Source: Caballeronia arationis (GTDB lineage: Bacteria > Pseudomonadota > Gammaproteobacteria > Burkholderiales > Burkholderiaceae). From it: a stretch of DNA of 37,008 bases. A program made the translations under genes and the position numbers. Of the stretch, positions 23,310 through 31,626 are shown piece after piece. The notes under the pieces were generated by a model that saw nothing but the letters and a program-made list of their open reading frames with translations, was not told the origin of the DNA and ran no database searches. The DNA lies in contig NZ_FCOG02000062.1 in NCBI RefSeq assembly GCF_001544975.2, positions 1-37,008 of the forward strand. Reading direction: 5' to 3'. How positions within the stretch are numbered: position 1 is the stretch's first letter; the number at the start of each line of letters is the position of its first letter.

Positions 23310-24248
23310 ATGGATACGCTACAAAACATGCGCGTTTTCGTGCGCGTCGTGGAGGCAGGAAGCTTCACGGCGGCGGCGCAGCATCTGAATACGACAACCG
23401 CGTATGCCTCGCGGGCCGTCTCCGATCTGGAAGCGCACCTGCGCACGCGGCTTCTGAACCGCACCACGCGGCGGATCGCGCTTACCGAGGCCGGCGAGCG
23501 CTACCTGCAGCGCTGCGAGCAGATCCTGGCCTATGTCGACCAGGCCGAAGCCGAAGCCAGCGACGCGCATGCGCGTCCGTCCGGCAAGCTGAAGGTGCAT
23601 TCGATGACAGGTTTCGGCCAGCACTATGTCGTGCCGATGATCTCGCGCTATCAGGCGCGCTATCCGTCGGTGCAGGTCGAGCTGACGCTCGCGCAGCGCG
23701 TGCCGGATTTGCTCGACGAGGGGTTCGACGTCTCGGTAGTGCTCGCGTCCGACCTGCCCGATTCGGGACTCGTGTCGCAGCGGCTCGGTTCGGCGTTCAG
23801 CATCGCATGCGCGTCGCCGGCGTATATCGAGAAGCACGGCACGCCGCACGTGCTCTCCGATCTCGTGCGTCACACCTGCCTGCAACTGGTCACGCCCGTG
23901 CTTCCCACCGAGAAATGGATCTTCGAAGGCCCGAACGGCCAGGAAACGGTAAGCCTCGGGCCGTCGACGTTCACAGTGAATGTCGCCGACGCGATGGCGG
24001 TGGCGATCCGCGAGGGTATGGGGCTGGGCGTGCTGCCGACGTCGTCGGCGCTGCCGCTGTTGCGGGCCGGCACGATCGTGCGCGTGCTGCCGCAGTACAC
24101 GATGCAGGAACTGAACGTCTGCGCGCTCTATCCGTCGCGCCAGTATCTGGACGCGAAGATCCGCACGTGGGTCGATTTCCTGCGCGACGAACTGCCGGCG
24201 ACGCTCGCCGCGGACGCCGAATCGCTGAAGGAATTCGTCGTCGCGTGA
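23310..24248 (+). CDS. LysR-family regulator of the efflux operon
   Basis: A 312-residue LysR-type regulator. The N-terminal winged helix-turn-helix (MDTLQNMRVFVRVVEAGSF, then AAQHLNTTTAYASRAVSDLE) spans about residues 1-60. The co-inducer domain (GKLKVHSMTGFGQHYVVPMI onward) spans about 90-300. It is transcribed away from the efflux operon across a 164-nt gap, as AaeR is in enterics, so it probably controls that operon in response to aromatic carboxylic acids. The ligand is inferred. The protein is of normal length. Confidence 0.93.
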   Translation: MDTLQNMRVFVRVVEAGSFTAAAQHLNTTTAYASRAVSDLEAHLRTRLLNRTTRRIALTEAGERYLQRCEQILAYVDQAEAEASDAHARPSGKLKVHSMTGFGQHYVVPMISRYQARYPSVQVELTLAQRVPDLLDEGFDVSVVLASDLPDSGLVSQRLGSAFSIACASPAYIEKHGTPHVLSDLVRHTCLQLVTPVLPTEKWIFEGPNGQETVSLGPSTFTVNVADAMAVAIREGMGLGVLPTSSALPLLRAGTIVRVLPQYTMQELNVCALYPSRQYLDAKIRTWVDFLRDELPATLAADAESLKEFVVA

Positions 24249-24269
24249 TGGCGCCAGCCTCAAGTTTGG

Positions 24270-24298
24270 TTGTCATTGCGCCGTAACAACAATAGTGT
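24270..24298 (+). promoter_or_regulatory. Candidate sigma-70 promoter for the 54-residue membrane protein
   Basis: TTGTCA (24270-24275, 5 of 6 matches) and TAGTGT (24293-24298, 3 of 6) are separated by 17 nt, about 87 nt upstream of the small gene. Confidence 0.35.
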
Positions 24299-24384
24299 GC
24301 GGTGCAACACTTGCTTACTTTTATTTCGGCCGCATCTTGTTACTTTCAACGCATGTCTACTCGCTCACGACCGGGGAAAGCCTG

Positions 24385-24549
24385 ATGAATACGCCACTCA
24401 TGTTCGCTCTCGCGATGCTGCTCGTGCTGATCGCCGTGCCCGCCACGCGTGAGCTGTTGCGCGCCTTTCGCGACGATGCCGCGAAAAAACGTCTGGTGCC
24501 GATCAGGATCGAGTCGCGAGGCGCCGGGCGGCGTCCGCGCAATTACTGA
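24385..24549 (+). CDS. Small membrane protein, 54 residues
   Basis: A short gene with a good ribosome binding site (GGGGAAAG, 4-6 nt before the ATG). Residues 5-20 (LMFALAMLLVLIAVPA) form one membrane helix. The remainder is basic (RELLRAFRDDAAKKR onward) and would sit in the cytoplasm. I do not recognise a family. It ends 11 nt before the convergent SRAP gene. The clear start signal and membrane/basic layout make it more likely real than chance, but there is no functional clue. Confidence 0.6.
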   Translation: MNTPLMFALAMLLVLIAVPATRELLRAFRDDAAKKRLVPIRIESRGAGRRPRNY

Positions 24550-24560
24550 GCGCCAGCAGT

Positions 24561-25295
24561 TCATTCGCCGCTTTCGAGCGGCTCCAGCGGTTCGATCAGG
24601 CGCGGCTCGTCGTTGATCGCGCGATTCACGTCGCTCGACACGCGGTGCCAAACGAATTCCGACGCGGCCACGCCGCCGTTCTTGCCGAGCGCATCCACTT
24701 CGGCGGGCGGCAGCGCGGGGTCGAGCCATCGGCGCGCGGCGTCCGGTGCGAACACGAGCGGCCGGCGATCGTGCACATCGACGAGTCCTTCGTCCGCGGT
24801 GGCCGTCACGATGACGAAGCCGGCTCCGGGCACGGTCGCGTCTTCTTCCGTCTGGATGCTCGTCAACGCGGCGAGGAACATCGGCTCGTCGTCGGCGCGG
24901 CGGATGAAGTAGGGCTGCTTCGGCGGTTGCGCGCTGGCTCGCTCGCCCGGCGCCGGTTCGCTCGCAAGCTCGGTCTTCCATTCGAACCAGCCGTCCGCCG
25001 GAATCAGGATCCGCGCTTTTCTCCATAACGCCCGGAAATACGCGCTCGTCGATGCGGTTTCGACGCGCGCGTTTATCGTCTGCGGCAGCTTTTTCTGGAT
25101 CGCCCACGCCGGGCAATAGCCCCAGTGCACGGCACGGATCGTCTCGTCGGGGTAGACCGCGAGCGGATGGGTGCCCGGCGACAGGTTGTAGCCGGGCCGC
25201 CGGTCGGCGGCATCGACGAGCACGAACGGATTTCTAAGATGCAAGCGCTGCGCATAATGCATCGGTAGTCGGTACTGGCTGATTCGGCCGCACAT
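24561..25295 (-). CDS. yedK: SRAP (SOS response-associated peptidase) protein, YedK/HMCES family
   Basis: A 244-residue SRAP domain protein. The invariant Cys2 follows the initiator methionine and, after its removal, forms a thiazolidine crosslink to abasic sites in single-stranded DNA. Other active-site elements are Asn75 and Arg77 (INAR), Glu105 in the GWFEW motif, and the histidine of VDVHDRRPLVF. It shields abasic sites at replication forks. A roughly 20-residue insert of low complexity (ASEPAPGERASAQPPK) follows GWFEW. The ATG start is fixed by the need for Cys2. Confidence 0.94.
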   Translation of the reverse strand: MCGRISQYRLPMHYAQRLHLRNPFVLVDAADRRPGYNLSPGTHPLAVYPDETIRAVHWGYCPAWAIQKKLPQTINARVETASTSAYFRALWRKARILIPADGWFEWKTELASEPAPGERASAQPPKQPYFIRRADDEPMFLAALTSIQTEEDATVPGAGFVIVTATADEGLVDVHDRRPLVFAPDAARRWLDPALPPAEVDALGKNGGVAASEFVWHRVSSDVNRAINDEPRLIEPLEPLESGE

Positions 25296-25366
25296 GGCGC
25301 TCCTCCGCTAGGTCCAACGATTCTGCCGCTGATTGCTGCTCCTGCCCTGATTACCGCTCATCTCCG

Positions 25367-26182
25367 CTACGCCGGCGCTAAGATCTCGACGATCTTGTCC
25401 CACGCGAAATGCGGGTTTTCGAGCTGGCGCGTGCGCCGGTCGATATAGCCGCGCGGATTGCAGACGACCCGCGTGCCGTTCTCCGTGTAGTCGAACGCCG
25501 TATGCGTATGCCCGTGAATCCACAGCGCGACGGGCGCGCGCACGAGCGAGGGCAGGTCGTTGACGAAGCCCGCCGACACCACGTCCTCCGCGTACTTTTC
25601 CGCGAGGCTTTGCCGCAAGGGCGCATGGTGCGTGACGACGATCGTCTGGCCGTCGAACGGCTTGGCCAGCTCGCTTTCTAGCCAGGCTCGGGCGTGCTCG
25701 TGAAGCGCGAGCGAATCGCTCGTCGCGAACGAGCGCGGCTCGCCGTCGGGTTCGGGCCACGCGATCTGGATCACGCCGCGATAGTCGAGCATCACGCGGG
25801 CGCACGCTTCCTGCGCCCGCGAAAGTGCTTCGGGGTTCGATCCGAACAGCGCGAAGTCAGTCCAGAGCGTCGTGCCGAGCACGCGCCACTTGCCATAGCG
25901 GTCGACGAGCGTTGCGTTGTTGAGGTAATGCACGTTGTCCACGCTTTGCGCGGCATCCTGCATCGCCACTTCCAGCGCGCCGAACTCGCCGTCGTAGTAC
26001 TCGTGATTGCCCGGCACGTAGACGATGGGCACGCGGGAATCGAAATTCTCCGCCGCCCAGCGCACGCCTTCCGCATGATTGTGGATGTCGCCTGCGAGCA
26101 CGACGAGATCCGCTTCGGCATAAGGAATCGCGACGGGTTCGTCGGCTTCGAGATGCAGGTCGGACAAAACGCGAATCTTCAC
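25367..26182 (-). CDS. Metallophosphoesterase of the calcineurin-like superfamily
   Basis: A 271-residue phosphoesterase. The five blocks of metal ligands are visible: SDLHLE (Asp and His), LAGDIHNH (Asp), PGNHEYY (Asn and His), VVTHHAP (His) and IHGHTHTAFDY (His-x-His). The substrate may be a phosphodiester or phosphomonoester and cannot be chosen from sequence. GTG at 26182 is the start; GAGGAGA lies about 8 nt upstream and the protein opens at once into the first strand (VKIRVLSDLHLE). It follows the FAD oxidase gene by 23 nt and is likely co-transcribed with it. Confidence 0.92.
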   Translation of the reverse strand: MKIRVLSDLHLEADEPVAIPYAEADLVVLAGDIHNHAEGVRWAAENFDSRVPIVYVPGNHEYYDGEFGALEVAMQDAAQSVDNVHYLNNATLVDRYGKWRVLGTTLWTDFALFGSNPEALSRAQEACARVMLDYRGVIQIAWPEPDGEPRSFATSDSLALHEHARAWLESELAKPFDGQTIVVTHHAPLRQSLAEKYAEDVVSAGFVNDLPSLVRAPVALWIHGHTHTAFDYTENGTRVVCNPRGYIDRRTRQLENPHFAWDKIVEILAPA

Positions 26183-26205
26183 GACAACTTCTCCTCGGTG
26201 CCAGT

Positions 26206-27678
26206 TCAGTCGCCGGGCGGGCGGGTGCGCGCGGGCACCACCTTGCCCGGATTCATCAAGTTCTCCGGATCGAGCGCGGCCTTGATCGTCTGCATCAGCC
26301 GCACTTCGACGGGCGACTTGTAGCGCATCGCCTCGTCCACCTTCAGTTGCCCGAGGCCGTGTTCCGCGCTGATGCTGCCGCGATGCGCGTGCACCTGCCC
26401 GTAGACGAGCGCATTGATGCGCTTCTGATACTCGGCGAGAAACGCCTTCGGATCGACGCCTTCGGGCGCCTGCACGTTGTAGTGCAGATTGCCGTCGCCG
26501 AGATGGCCGAACGTCACCATGCGCGCACCGGGCGCGGCATTGGCGATCAGCGCGTCGGTTTCCTCGATGAAACGGCCGATGCTCGAAATCGGCACCGAAA
26601 TGTCTTGCTTGATGTTCAGCCCTTCCTCGGCCTGCGCGAGCGGGATGTGCTCGCGCAAGTCCCAGAACGCCTGCGATTGCGCTAGATTCTCCGCGACGAC
26701 CGCATCCTCGACGATGCCGGCCTCGATCGCCTCTTCCATCAACCGTTCGAAGAGGGTGCGCGCGTGCGCTTCGCTTTCGCTGTCGGAGAGTTCGAGCAGG
26801 ACCGTTTGCGCGTGCGGCTCGGCGAACGGATAGCGCATCTGCCCGAAATGCCGGCCGACGAGCCGCAGCGAGAAGTCCGACATCAGCTCGAAGCCGGTCA
26901 GGAGGGCGCCGGCATGACGCTGCGCCATCGCGAGAAAGTCGAGCGCGGCGTGCGGCGACGCGAGCCCGGCGAGCGCCGTCACCTGCGCGACGGGCGCCGG
27001 ATGCAGCTTCATGACCGCCGCCGTGATGATGCCGAGCGTGCCTTCTGCGCCGATGTAGAGATCGCGCAGGTCGTAGCCGGTGTTGTCCTTGCGCAGCGCG
27101 CGCAGGCCGTCCCAGATTTCGCCTTGCGGCGTCACGACTTCGAGGCCGAGACACAGTTCGCGCGTATTGCCGTAGCGCAGGACGCCCGTGCCGCCCGCAT
27201 TGGTCGAGAGATTGCCGCCAATGGTGCAACTGCCTTCCGCCGCGAGGGAGAGCGCGAACAGGCGCTGTTCGGCCGCGGCGCGCGCCTGAATTTCGGCCAG
27301 CACGACACCCGCTTCGACGGTGATCGTGTTGTTGTGCGCATCGACGCCGCGGATGCGGTTCAGGCGCCTGACGCTCAGCACCGCCTGCGCGCCGCTCGCG
27401 TCGGGCGTGGCGCCGCCCGCGAGGCCGGTGTTGCCGCCCTGCGGCACGATCGCGATGCGATATTCGCGCGCGAGCCGCACGACGGCGGCGACCTGCTCCG
27501 TGTCGGCGGGCAGCAGCACCGCGCACGCTTCGCCGGTGTATCGGCCGCGCCAGTCGGTGAGGAACGGGGCGGTATCGTGCGGGTCGGTCAGCACGTGGGC
27601 GGCGCCGAGCGCGTCGGCGCAGGCGGCGACGAACGCGGTGCGGGAAGGGTGGGCAGCAATCGGGGCAGAAGCGTTCAT
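26206..27678 (-). CDS. FAD-linked 2-hydroxyacid dehydrogenase (GlcD/D-lactate/D-2-hydroxyglutarate type)
   Basis: A 490-residue VAO-fold flavoenzyme. The PCMH FAD-binding domain (about 45-225) contains IVPQGGNTGLAGGATPD and AAEGSCTIGGNLSTNAGGTGVLRYGNTREL. The C-terminal substrate domain ends with GHLGDGNLHYN and SAEHGLGQLK, whose histidines bind the catalytic metal in D-2-hydroxyglutarate and D-lactate dehydrogenases. Which 2-hydroxyacid is oxidised is not decided by these motifs. There is no iron-sulfur GlcF or GlcE partner nearby, so it probably acts alone, passing electrons to ETF or quinone. ATG at 27678 has AAGG upstream. Confidence 0.93.
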   Translation of the reverse strand: MNASAPIAAHPSRTAFVAACADALGAAHVLTDPHDTAPFLTDWRGRYTGEACAVLLPADTEQVAAVVRLAREYRIAIVPQGGNTGLAGGATPDASGAQAVLSVRRLNRIRGVDAHNNTITVEAGVVLAEIQARAAAEQRLFALSLAAEGSCTIGGNLSTNAGGTGVLRYGNTRELCLGLEVVTPQGEIWDGLRALRKDNTGYDLRDLYIGAEGTLGIITAAVMKLHPAPVAQVTALAGLASPHAALDFLAMAQRHAGALLTGFELMSDFSLRLVGRHFGQMRYPFAEPHAQTVLLELSDSESEAHARTLFERLMEEAIEAGIVEDAVVAENLAQSQAFWDLREHIPLAQAEEGLNIKQDISVPISSIGRFIEETDALIANAAPGARMVTFGHLGDGNLHYNVQAPEGVDPKAFLAEYQKRINALVYGQVHAHRGSISAEHGLGQLKVDEAMRYKSPVEVRLMQTIKAALDPENLMNPGKVVPARTRPPGD

Positions 27679-27790
27679 GACCTTGTAAATCGGAAAGCGT
27701 AGTCGACAGTATCGCGCAGGATGCACCAAGGCGATGCCTGGCCGGATGGCATAGTCCCGGCCCGGCGCGGGCAAGTCGTGCTACAAAGCG

Positions 27791-28186
27791 TCACTTGTCG
27801 AGGCGTTTCGCGGCGCGGGTCGCGCGCTTGTAAGGCGCGACGTAGCAGAGCGCGCAGCCGAAGAACACGACCGCGAGCAGCGCTTCGATCCAGCCGAGCC
27901 GCGCGGACAAACCGCCGTCGGTCATGCCGCGCACGATGCCCTCCGCGAGATAGAGCAGCACCAGCATCGACGCCCATTGCAGCGTGTAGACGTCGCGCCG
28001 CCAGGTGCCGAAGAGCGCGAAGACGAGCGGCAGCGCCTTCACCGCGAGCGCCGAGCCACCGGGACGCAGCGGCGCGAGCCACAGCTCCCACGCGAGCGAA
28101 AGCGCAATCAGCGCGACGAGGCTCGCGAACGCGCCCGTCGCGAACACGGGACGGGCGCTCACCGGGCGGGCGGCGGGCTGGCTCAT
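27791..28186 (-). CDS. DUF2069 membrane protein
   Basis: A 131-residue protein with four predicted membrane helices (about 14-38, 46-62, 68-88 and 97-118) and a basic C-terminus (YKRATRAAKRLDK). RRDVYTLQWASMLVLLYLAEGIVR is the recognisable DUF2069 segment. Function is unknown. ATG at 28186 is preferred; an in-frame GTG at 28258 would add 24 disordered residues and overlap wrbA by 20 nt. It lies directly downstream of wrbA. Confidence 0.85.
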   Translation of the reverse strand: MSQPAARPVSARPVFATGAFASLVALIALSLAWELWLAPLRPGGSALAVKALPLVFALFGTWRRDVYTLQWASMLVLLYLAEGIVRGMTDGGLSARLGWIEALLAVVFFGCALCYVAPYKRATRAAKRLDK

Positions 28187-28238
28187 GAGCGAGGGGCGCG
28201 GGGCGCGCGCCGAGTGCCGCGTTGCTGTCGAAGCGGGC

Positions 28239-28859
28239 TCATGCGGCTGCCGCTCCACGCACGAGATTCAGCGCCGTGCGGGCAAGCCGCGCGCCGAGCG
28301 CGAAGGCGAGCGCTTTCTCGTCGGCGGAAATCGCGCCGTCCGGGGTGCCGTCGGCGTTCGGGCGGGCGTGATGCGACGCGCCGTAAGGCGTGCCGCCGCC
28401 TTGCGTCGTCGTGAGGCGCGATTCGGTGTACGGAATGCCGACGATCATCATGCCGTGATGCAAAAGCGGCAGCATCATTGAGAGCAGGGTGCTTTCCTGG
28501 CCGCCGTGCAGGCTTCCCGTCGACGTGAAGACGCTCGCGGGCTTGCCCGCAAGCGCGCCGGAAAGCCATTGCGGTGTGGTGCCGTCGAGAAAGTATTTGA
28601 GCGATGCGGCCATGTTGCCGAAGCGCGTCGGCGAGCCGAGCGCGACGCCCGCACATTCTTCGAGGTCGCGCAGCTCGGCGTAGGGCGGGCCGTCTGCGGG
28701 AATGTCGGGCGCGGTCGACTCGCAAACGCTCGAGACCGGCGGCACCGTGCGCAGGCGCGCCTGCATGCCGGGGACGCTGTCGATGCCCTGCGCGATAGCG
28801 AGCGCCAGTTCGCGCGTCGCACCGTGCCGGCTGTAATAAAGCACAAGGATGTCGTTCAT
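28239..28859 (-). CDS. wrbA: NAD(P)H:quinone oxidoreductase WrbA
   Basis: A 206-residue flavodoxin-like protein. ILVLYYSRHGATRELA is the FMN phosphate loop. GVALGSPTRFGNMAASLKYFLDGT is the WrbA signature, and VFTSTGSLHGGQESTLLSMMLPLLHHGMMIVG is the third FMN-contacting block. It performs two-electron quinone reduction as a tetramer, limiting redox cycling. It is transcribed divergently from yihY and leads into the DUF2069 gene. Confidence 0.95.
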   Translation of the reverse strand: MNDILVLYYSRHGATRELALAIAQGIDSVPGMQARLRTVPPVSSVCESTAPDIPADGPPYAELRDLEECAGVALGSPTRFGNMAASLKYFLDGTTPQWLSGALAGKPASVFTSTGSLHGGQESTLLSMMLPLLHHGMMIVGIPYTESRLTTTQGGGTPYGASHHARPNADGTPDGAISADEKALAFALGARLARTALNLVRGAAAA

Positions 28860-28882
28860 AAGGCTTTTTTTAGTGAACGGGT

Positions 28883-28908
28883 ATTATAGAGATGGGTTCA
28901 CGATCGTG
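28883..28908 (-). promoter_or_regulatory. Promoter -10 and adjacent palindrome upstream of wrbA
   Basis: A perfect minus-strand TATAAT at 28883-28888 lies 23 nt upstream of the wrbA start. Immediately upstream, between the -10 and the expected -35, is the 10-bp palindrome CACGATCGTG (28899-28908). A protein bound there would block polymerase. No good -35 is visible. Confidence 0.5.
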
Positions 28909-29024
28909 GATTCCGGCGCGATTCTGCTGGTTTTGCGCGTTTTGTGAGTCGCGGTAGCACCGTTGTGCATGGGGCCAGAGTAAGCGCCAAAGCGCTGACT
29001 CGGGTCGATACAGGAGAAGGGTTT

Positions 29025-30332
29025 TTGCAGAAGCTTTCCATCGATCTCGCCTCCGTCAAGCGGCTCGCAGGCTTCGTCGCCAGGCGCATCGGCGAGGACC
29101 GCGTGGCGCAGGTAGCCGGCAGCCTCACGTTCACGAGCGTGCTTTCGATCGTTCCGCTCGCGACCGTCGCGTTCGCGCTTTTCACGGCGTTTCCCATCTT
29201 CGGCTCGTTCCAGGAGTCGCTGCAGGATTTTCTGGCGGTGCACCTGATGCCGTCGCAGATCAACAGCCAGATCTTCAAATACCTGAACCAGTTCGCGTCG
29301 AAGGCGAAGGGCCTGACAACGGTCGGCATGATCATCCTGTTCGTCACCTCGGTCATGACGATGATGACCGTCGAGTCCGCGTTCAACGTGATCTGGCGCG
29401 TGCGCAAGGCGCGGCCGTTCGCGCAGCGCGTCCTGGTCTACTGGGCGATCATCACGCTCGGACCGATCATGTTCGGCTGCAGCCTCTCGATCTCGTCCTA
29501 TCTCTTCGCGCAATCGGTGGCGTTCGCCGGCTCGCATCACCTGATGCCGCCGATCGTCGAATGGGCGCTGACGGGCGTCTCGCTGCCCGTGACCGTGCTC
29601 GCGTTCACGATGCTCTACGTCTACTTGCCGAACTGCAAGGTCGAGTGGCGTGACGCGGTGATCGGCGGGCTGATCGCGGCGATCGCGTTCGAACTCGGCA
29701 AGCGCGGATTCGGCTATTACGTGCGGCGAATTCCGACCTATACGGCCGTCTACGGGGCGTTCGCGGCGCTGCCGGTGTTCCTGCTCTGGGTGTATCTCTG
29801 CTGGATGATCGCGCTGATCGGCGCGATGGTGACGTCCGCGTTGCCGGCGATCCGCATCGGTCAGTTTCACCGCCGTGTTTTTCCGGGCAGCGACCTGCTC
29901 GACTCGCTCGAATTGCTGGCGCGGCTCGTCGAGGCGCGGGAGGAAGGCAAGCCCGGCCAGACGGCGATGGAGCTCGCGCGGATGCTGCGTTGCGATATGG
30001 ACACGTCCACGCGCCTGCTCAACAAGGTGGAGGCGCAGGGCTGGGTAGGGCGGCTCGAAGACACCCGAATGCCGCGCTATGTGCTGATCGCCAACCCGAA
30101 CCAGATCACGGTGATGATGCTCTTCGATCTCTTCGTGATCGACCGCGAGGAACTCGAATACCAGTTGCGGCTCGACGCCACGCAGGTGGACTGCGCGGCA
30201 CTGACGGGTGCGCTGGAGAACGAGAAACTCGACGTCACGCTCGGCTCGCTGATCGCGGCGCGCTCGTCGGCGCTGACGGATGCCCGGCTGCGCGATCCCG
30301 CGCGGTCGGCGATGCCGCATCAGCCCGCCTGA
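29025..30332 (+). CDS. yihY: YihY/BrkB family inner-membrane protein
   Basis: A 435-residue protein. YihY/virulence-factor-BrkB membrane domain with about six helices spans residues 15-280 (VAQVAGSLTFTSVLSIVPLATVAFALF; TYTAVYGAFAALPVFLLWVYLCWMIALIGA). A cytoplasmic C-terminal region follows; part of it (GQTAMELARMLRCDMDTSTRLLNKVEAQGWVGR) resembles a winged helix. It was once called RNase BN, but that activity belongs to another protein; the function is unproven. The TTG at 29025 is chosen since AGGAG lies 8 nt before it; the GTG at 28944 has no ribosome binding site. Confidence 0.9.
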   Translation: MQKLSIDLASVKRLAGFVARRIGEDRVAQVAGSLTFTSVLSIVPLATVAFALFTAFPIFGSFQESLQDFLAVHLMPSQINSQIFKYLNQFASKAKGLTTVGMIILFVTSVMTMMTVESAFNVIWRVRKARPFAQRVLVYWAIITLGPIMFGCSLSISSYLFAQSVAFAGSHHLMPPIVEWALTGVSLPVTVLAFTMLYVYLPNCKVEWRDAVIGGLIAAIAFELGKRGFGYYVRRIPTYTAVYGAFAALPVFLLWVYLCWMIALIGAMVTSALPAIRIGQFHRRVFPGSDLLDSLELLARLVEAREEGKPGQTAMELARMLRCDMDTSTRLLNKVEAQGWVGRLEDTRMPRYVLIANPNQITVMMLFDLFVIDREELEYQLRLDATQVDCAALTGALENEKLDVTLGSLIAARSSALTDARLRDPARSAMPHQPA

Positions 30333-30363
30333 GCGCCCCTGGCTCGCATTCGCGCGCGGCGCC

Positions 30364-30684
30364 TCAGAGCGAAATCCTCCCCGTGCAGATGTCCTTGAAC
30401 ATCACCCAATCGCCCATCAGGCTGTAGAGCGGGTGACGAAACGTGGCAGGGCGGTTCTTTTCGAAGAAGAAATGGCCGATCCACGCAAAGCCGTAGCCGC
30501 AAACAACCGCCGCCGGCAGCCAGAGCCAGTCGCCGGTTGCGATCGCCATCGCGATGCAGCCGATCACACCGAGCGAGCCGACGAAGTGAAGCCTGCGCGA
30601 CACGAGATTGCGATGCTCTTCCAGATAGTACGGATAGAACTCGGCGAAATTCGCAAAGTGGTCGCTGTGTGCCGTATGAGCCAT
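30364..30684 (-). CDS. Mpo1-like (DUF962) membrane protein
   Basis: A 106-residue protein with FAEFYPYYLEEHRNLVSRRLHFVG, the histidine-containing signature of the DUF962/Mpo1 family, followed by two membrane helices (about 35-52 and 55-75) and GHFFFEKNRPATFRHPLYSLMGDW. Yeast Mpo1 is an iron-dependent dioxygenase that shortens 2-hydroxy fatty acids; the same chemistry is possible here but not shown. ATG at 30684 has GGAGG 5-6 nt upstream. It converges with yihY across a 31-nt gap. Confidence 0.9.
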   Translation of the reverse strand: MAHTAHSDHFANFAEFYPYYLEEHRNLVSRRLHFVGSLGVIGCIAMAIATGDWLWLPAAVVCGYGFAWIGHFFFEKNRPATFRHPLYSLMGDWVMFKDICTGRISL

Positions 30685-30804
30685 GGCTGCCTCCGTTCGA
30701 TCGATGCCCGGGACCCGCCCGTGCCCTGACAGCCCATTGTGCGGCGAAAAGCGCGCGCCGTGCAACTTGGCTGTTCGGCCGATGGCGCGACGCTTTTTCA
30801 GCGA

Positions 30805-31626
30805 TTACGCTGGCCTTATTGCGAAGTCGAACAGCGCGTCGAGCGTCGCGTCGGGCTGCTCGCTCATCAGCGCGTGGCCGGCGTCGAGCGTGAGCGTCTC
30901 GACTGCCACGCCGGCCTGCGACATCGTCTTGACGAGCGCGCTCGCCGCTTTCGGCGGCGTCATCACGTCGCGCCGTCCGGACACGACGAGCACCGGGCAG
31001 CGCACCGCGGCCGCCCGTTCAAGGCCGTCGGCGTAGTTGTTGCAGGCGCTGAAGTCGGTGTGGAAGAGCTGACCTTCGCCTCGCGCGGACACCCGCTCCA
31101 TGAGGCGCTGGTTCGCGCCGTGCAGCCAGAAGCCGGGCGCCGGGCTCGACGGCTTGGCGGCAATCGTCGAATGCGACCACTGGTTGACCATGTCGATTGC
31201 TTCCGGCTCGTGCTCGCGGGCGGCGTCGAGCAAGGCGTCGGAGACAGTCATCGGTACGGCGGTCGCGACGAGCGCGAGCTTCGCGACGCGCGTCGGGTGG
31301 CGCGCGGCGGCATCGAGCGCGATCAGCGAACCCATGCTGTGGCCGATCAGCATGGCTTTATCCACCTTCGCTGCGTCGAGCACGGCGATCAGCCAGTCGG
31401 CAAGCGACGCGATGTCGGCGAGGGCCGGCCCGGCGCTGCGGCCATGTCCGGGCAGGTCGAGCGCGAGCACGCCGAAGCCGTGGTGCGCGAAGTAGCGTGT
31501 CTGCAACGCCCACACGCTGTGGTCGTGCTCCGCGCCGTGGATGAATACGGCTGCCGGGCGGCTCGCGTCGAATGCCTTGCCGCCGGTGTAGGCGTAGACC
31601 GGCTGGCCTTTGACGTCGAGGATCAT
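30805..31626 (-). CDS. Alpha/beta-hydrolase
   Basis: A 273-residue alpha/beta-hydrolase with nucleophile Ser97 in GHSMGSL, the oxyanion region FIHGAEHDH, an acid in VVSGRRDVMTPP and the histidine of DAGHALMSEQP. LDLPGHGRSAG is a family segment. It could be an esterase, thioesterase or C-C hydrolase. Its ATG overlaps the metY stop by 4 nt (ATGA), so the two are translated together, but no link to sulfur metabolism is visible in the sequence itself. Confidence 0.92.
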   Translation of the reverse strand: MILDVKGQPVYAYTGGKAFDASRPAAVFIHGAEHDHSVWALQTRYFAHHGFGVLALDLPGHGRSAGPALADIASLADWLIAVLDAAKVDKAMLIGHSMGSLIALDAAARHPTRVAKLALVATAVPMTVSDALLDAAREHEPEAIDMVNQWSHSTIAAKPSSPAPGFWLHGANQRLMERVSARGEGQLFHTDFSACNNYADGLERAAAVRCPVLVVSGRRDVMTPPKAASALVKTMSQAGVAVETLTLDAGHALMSEQPDATLDALFDFAIRPA

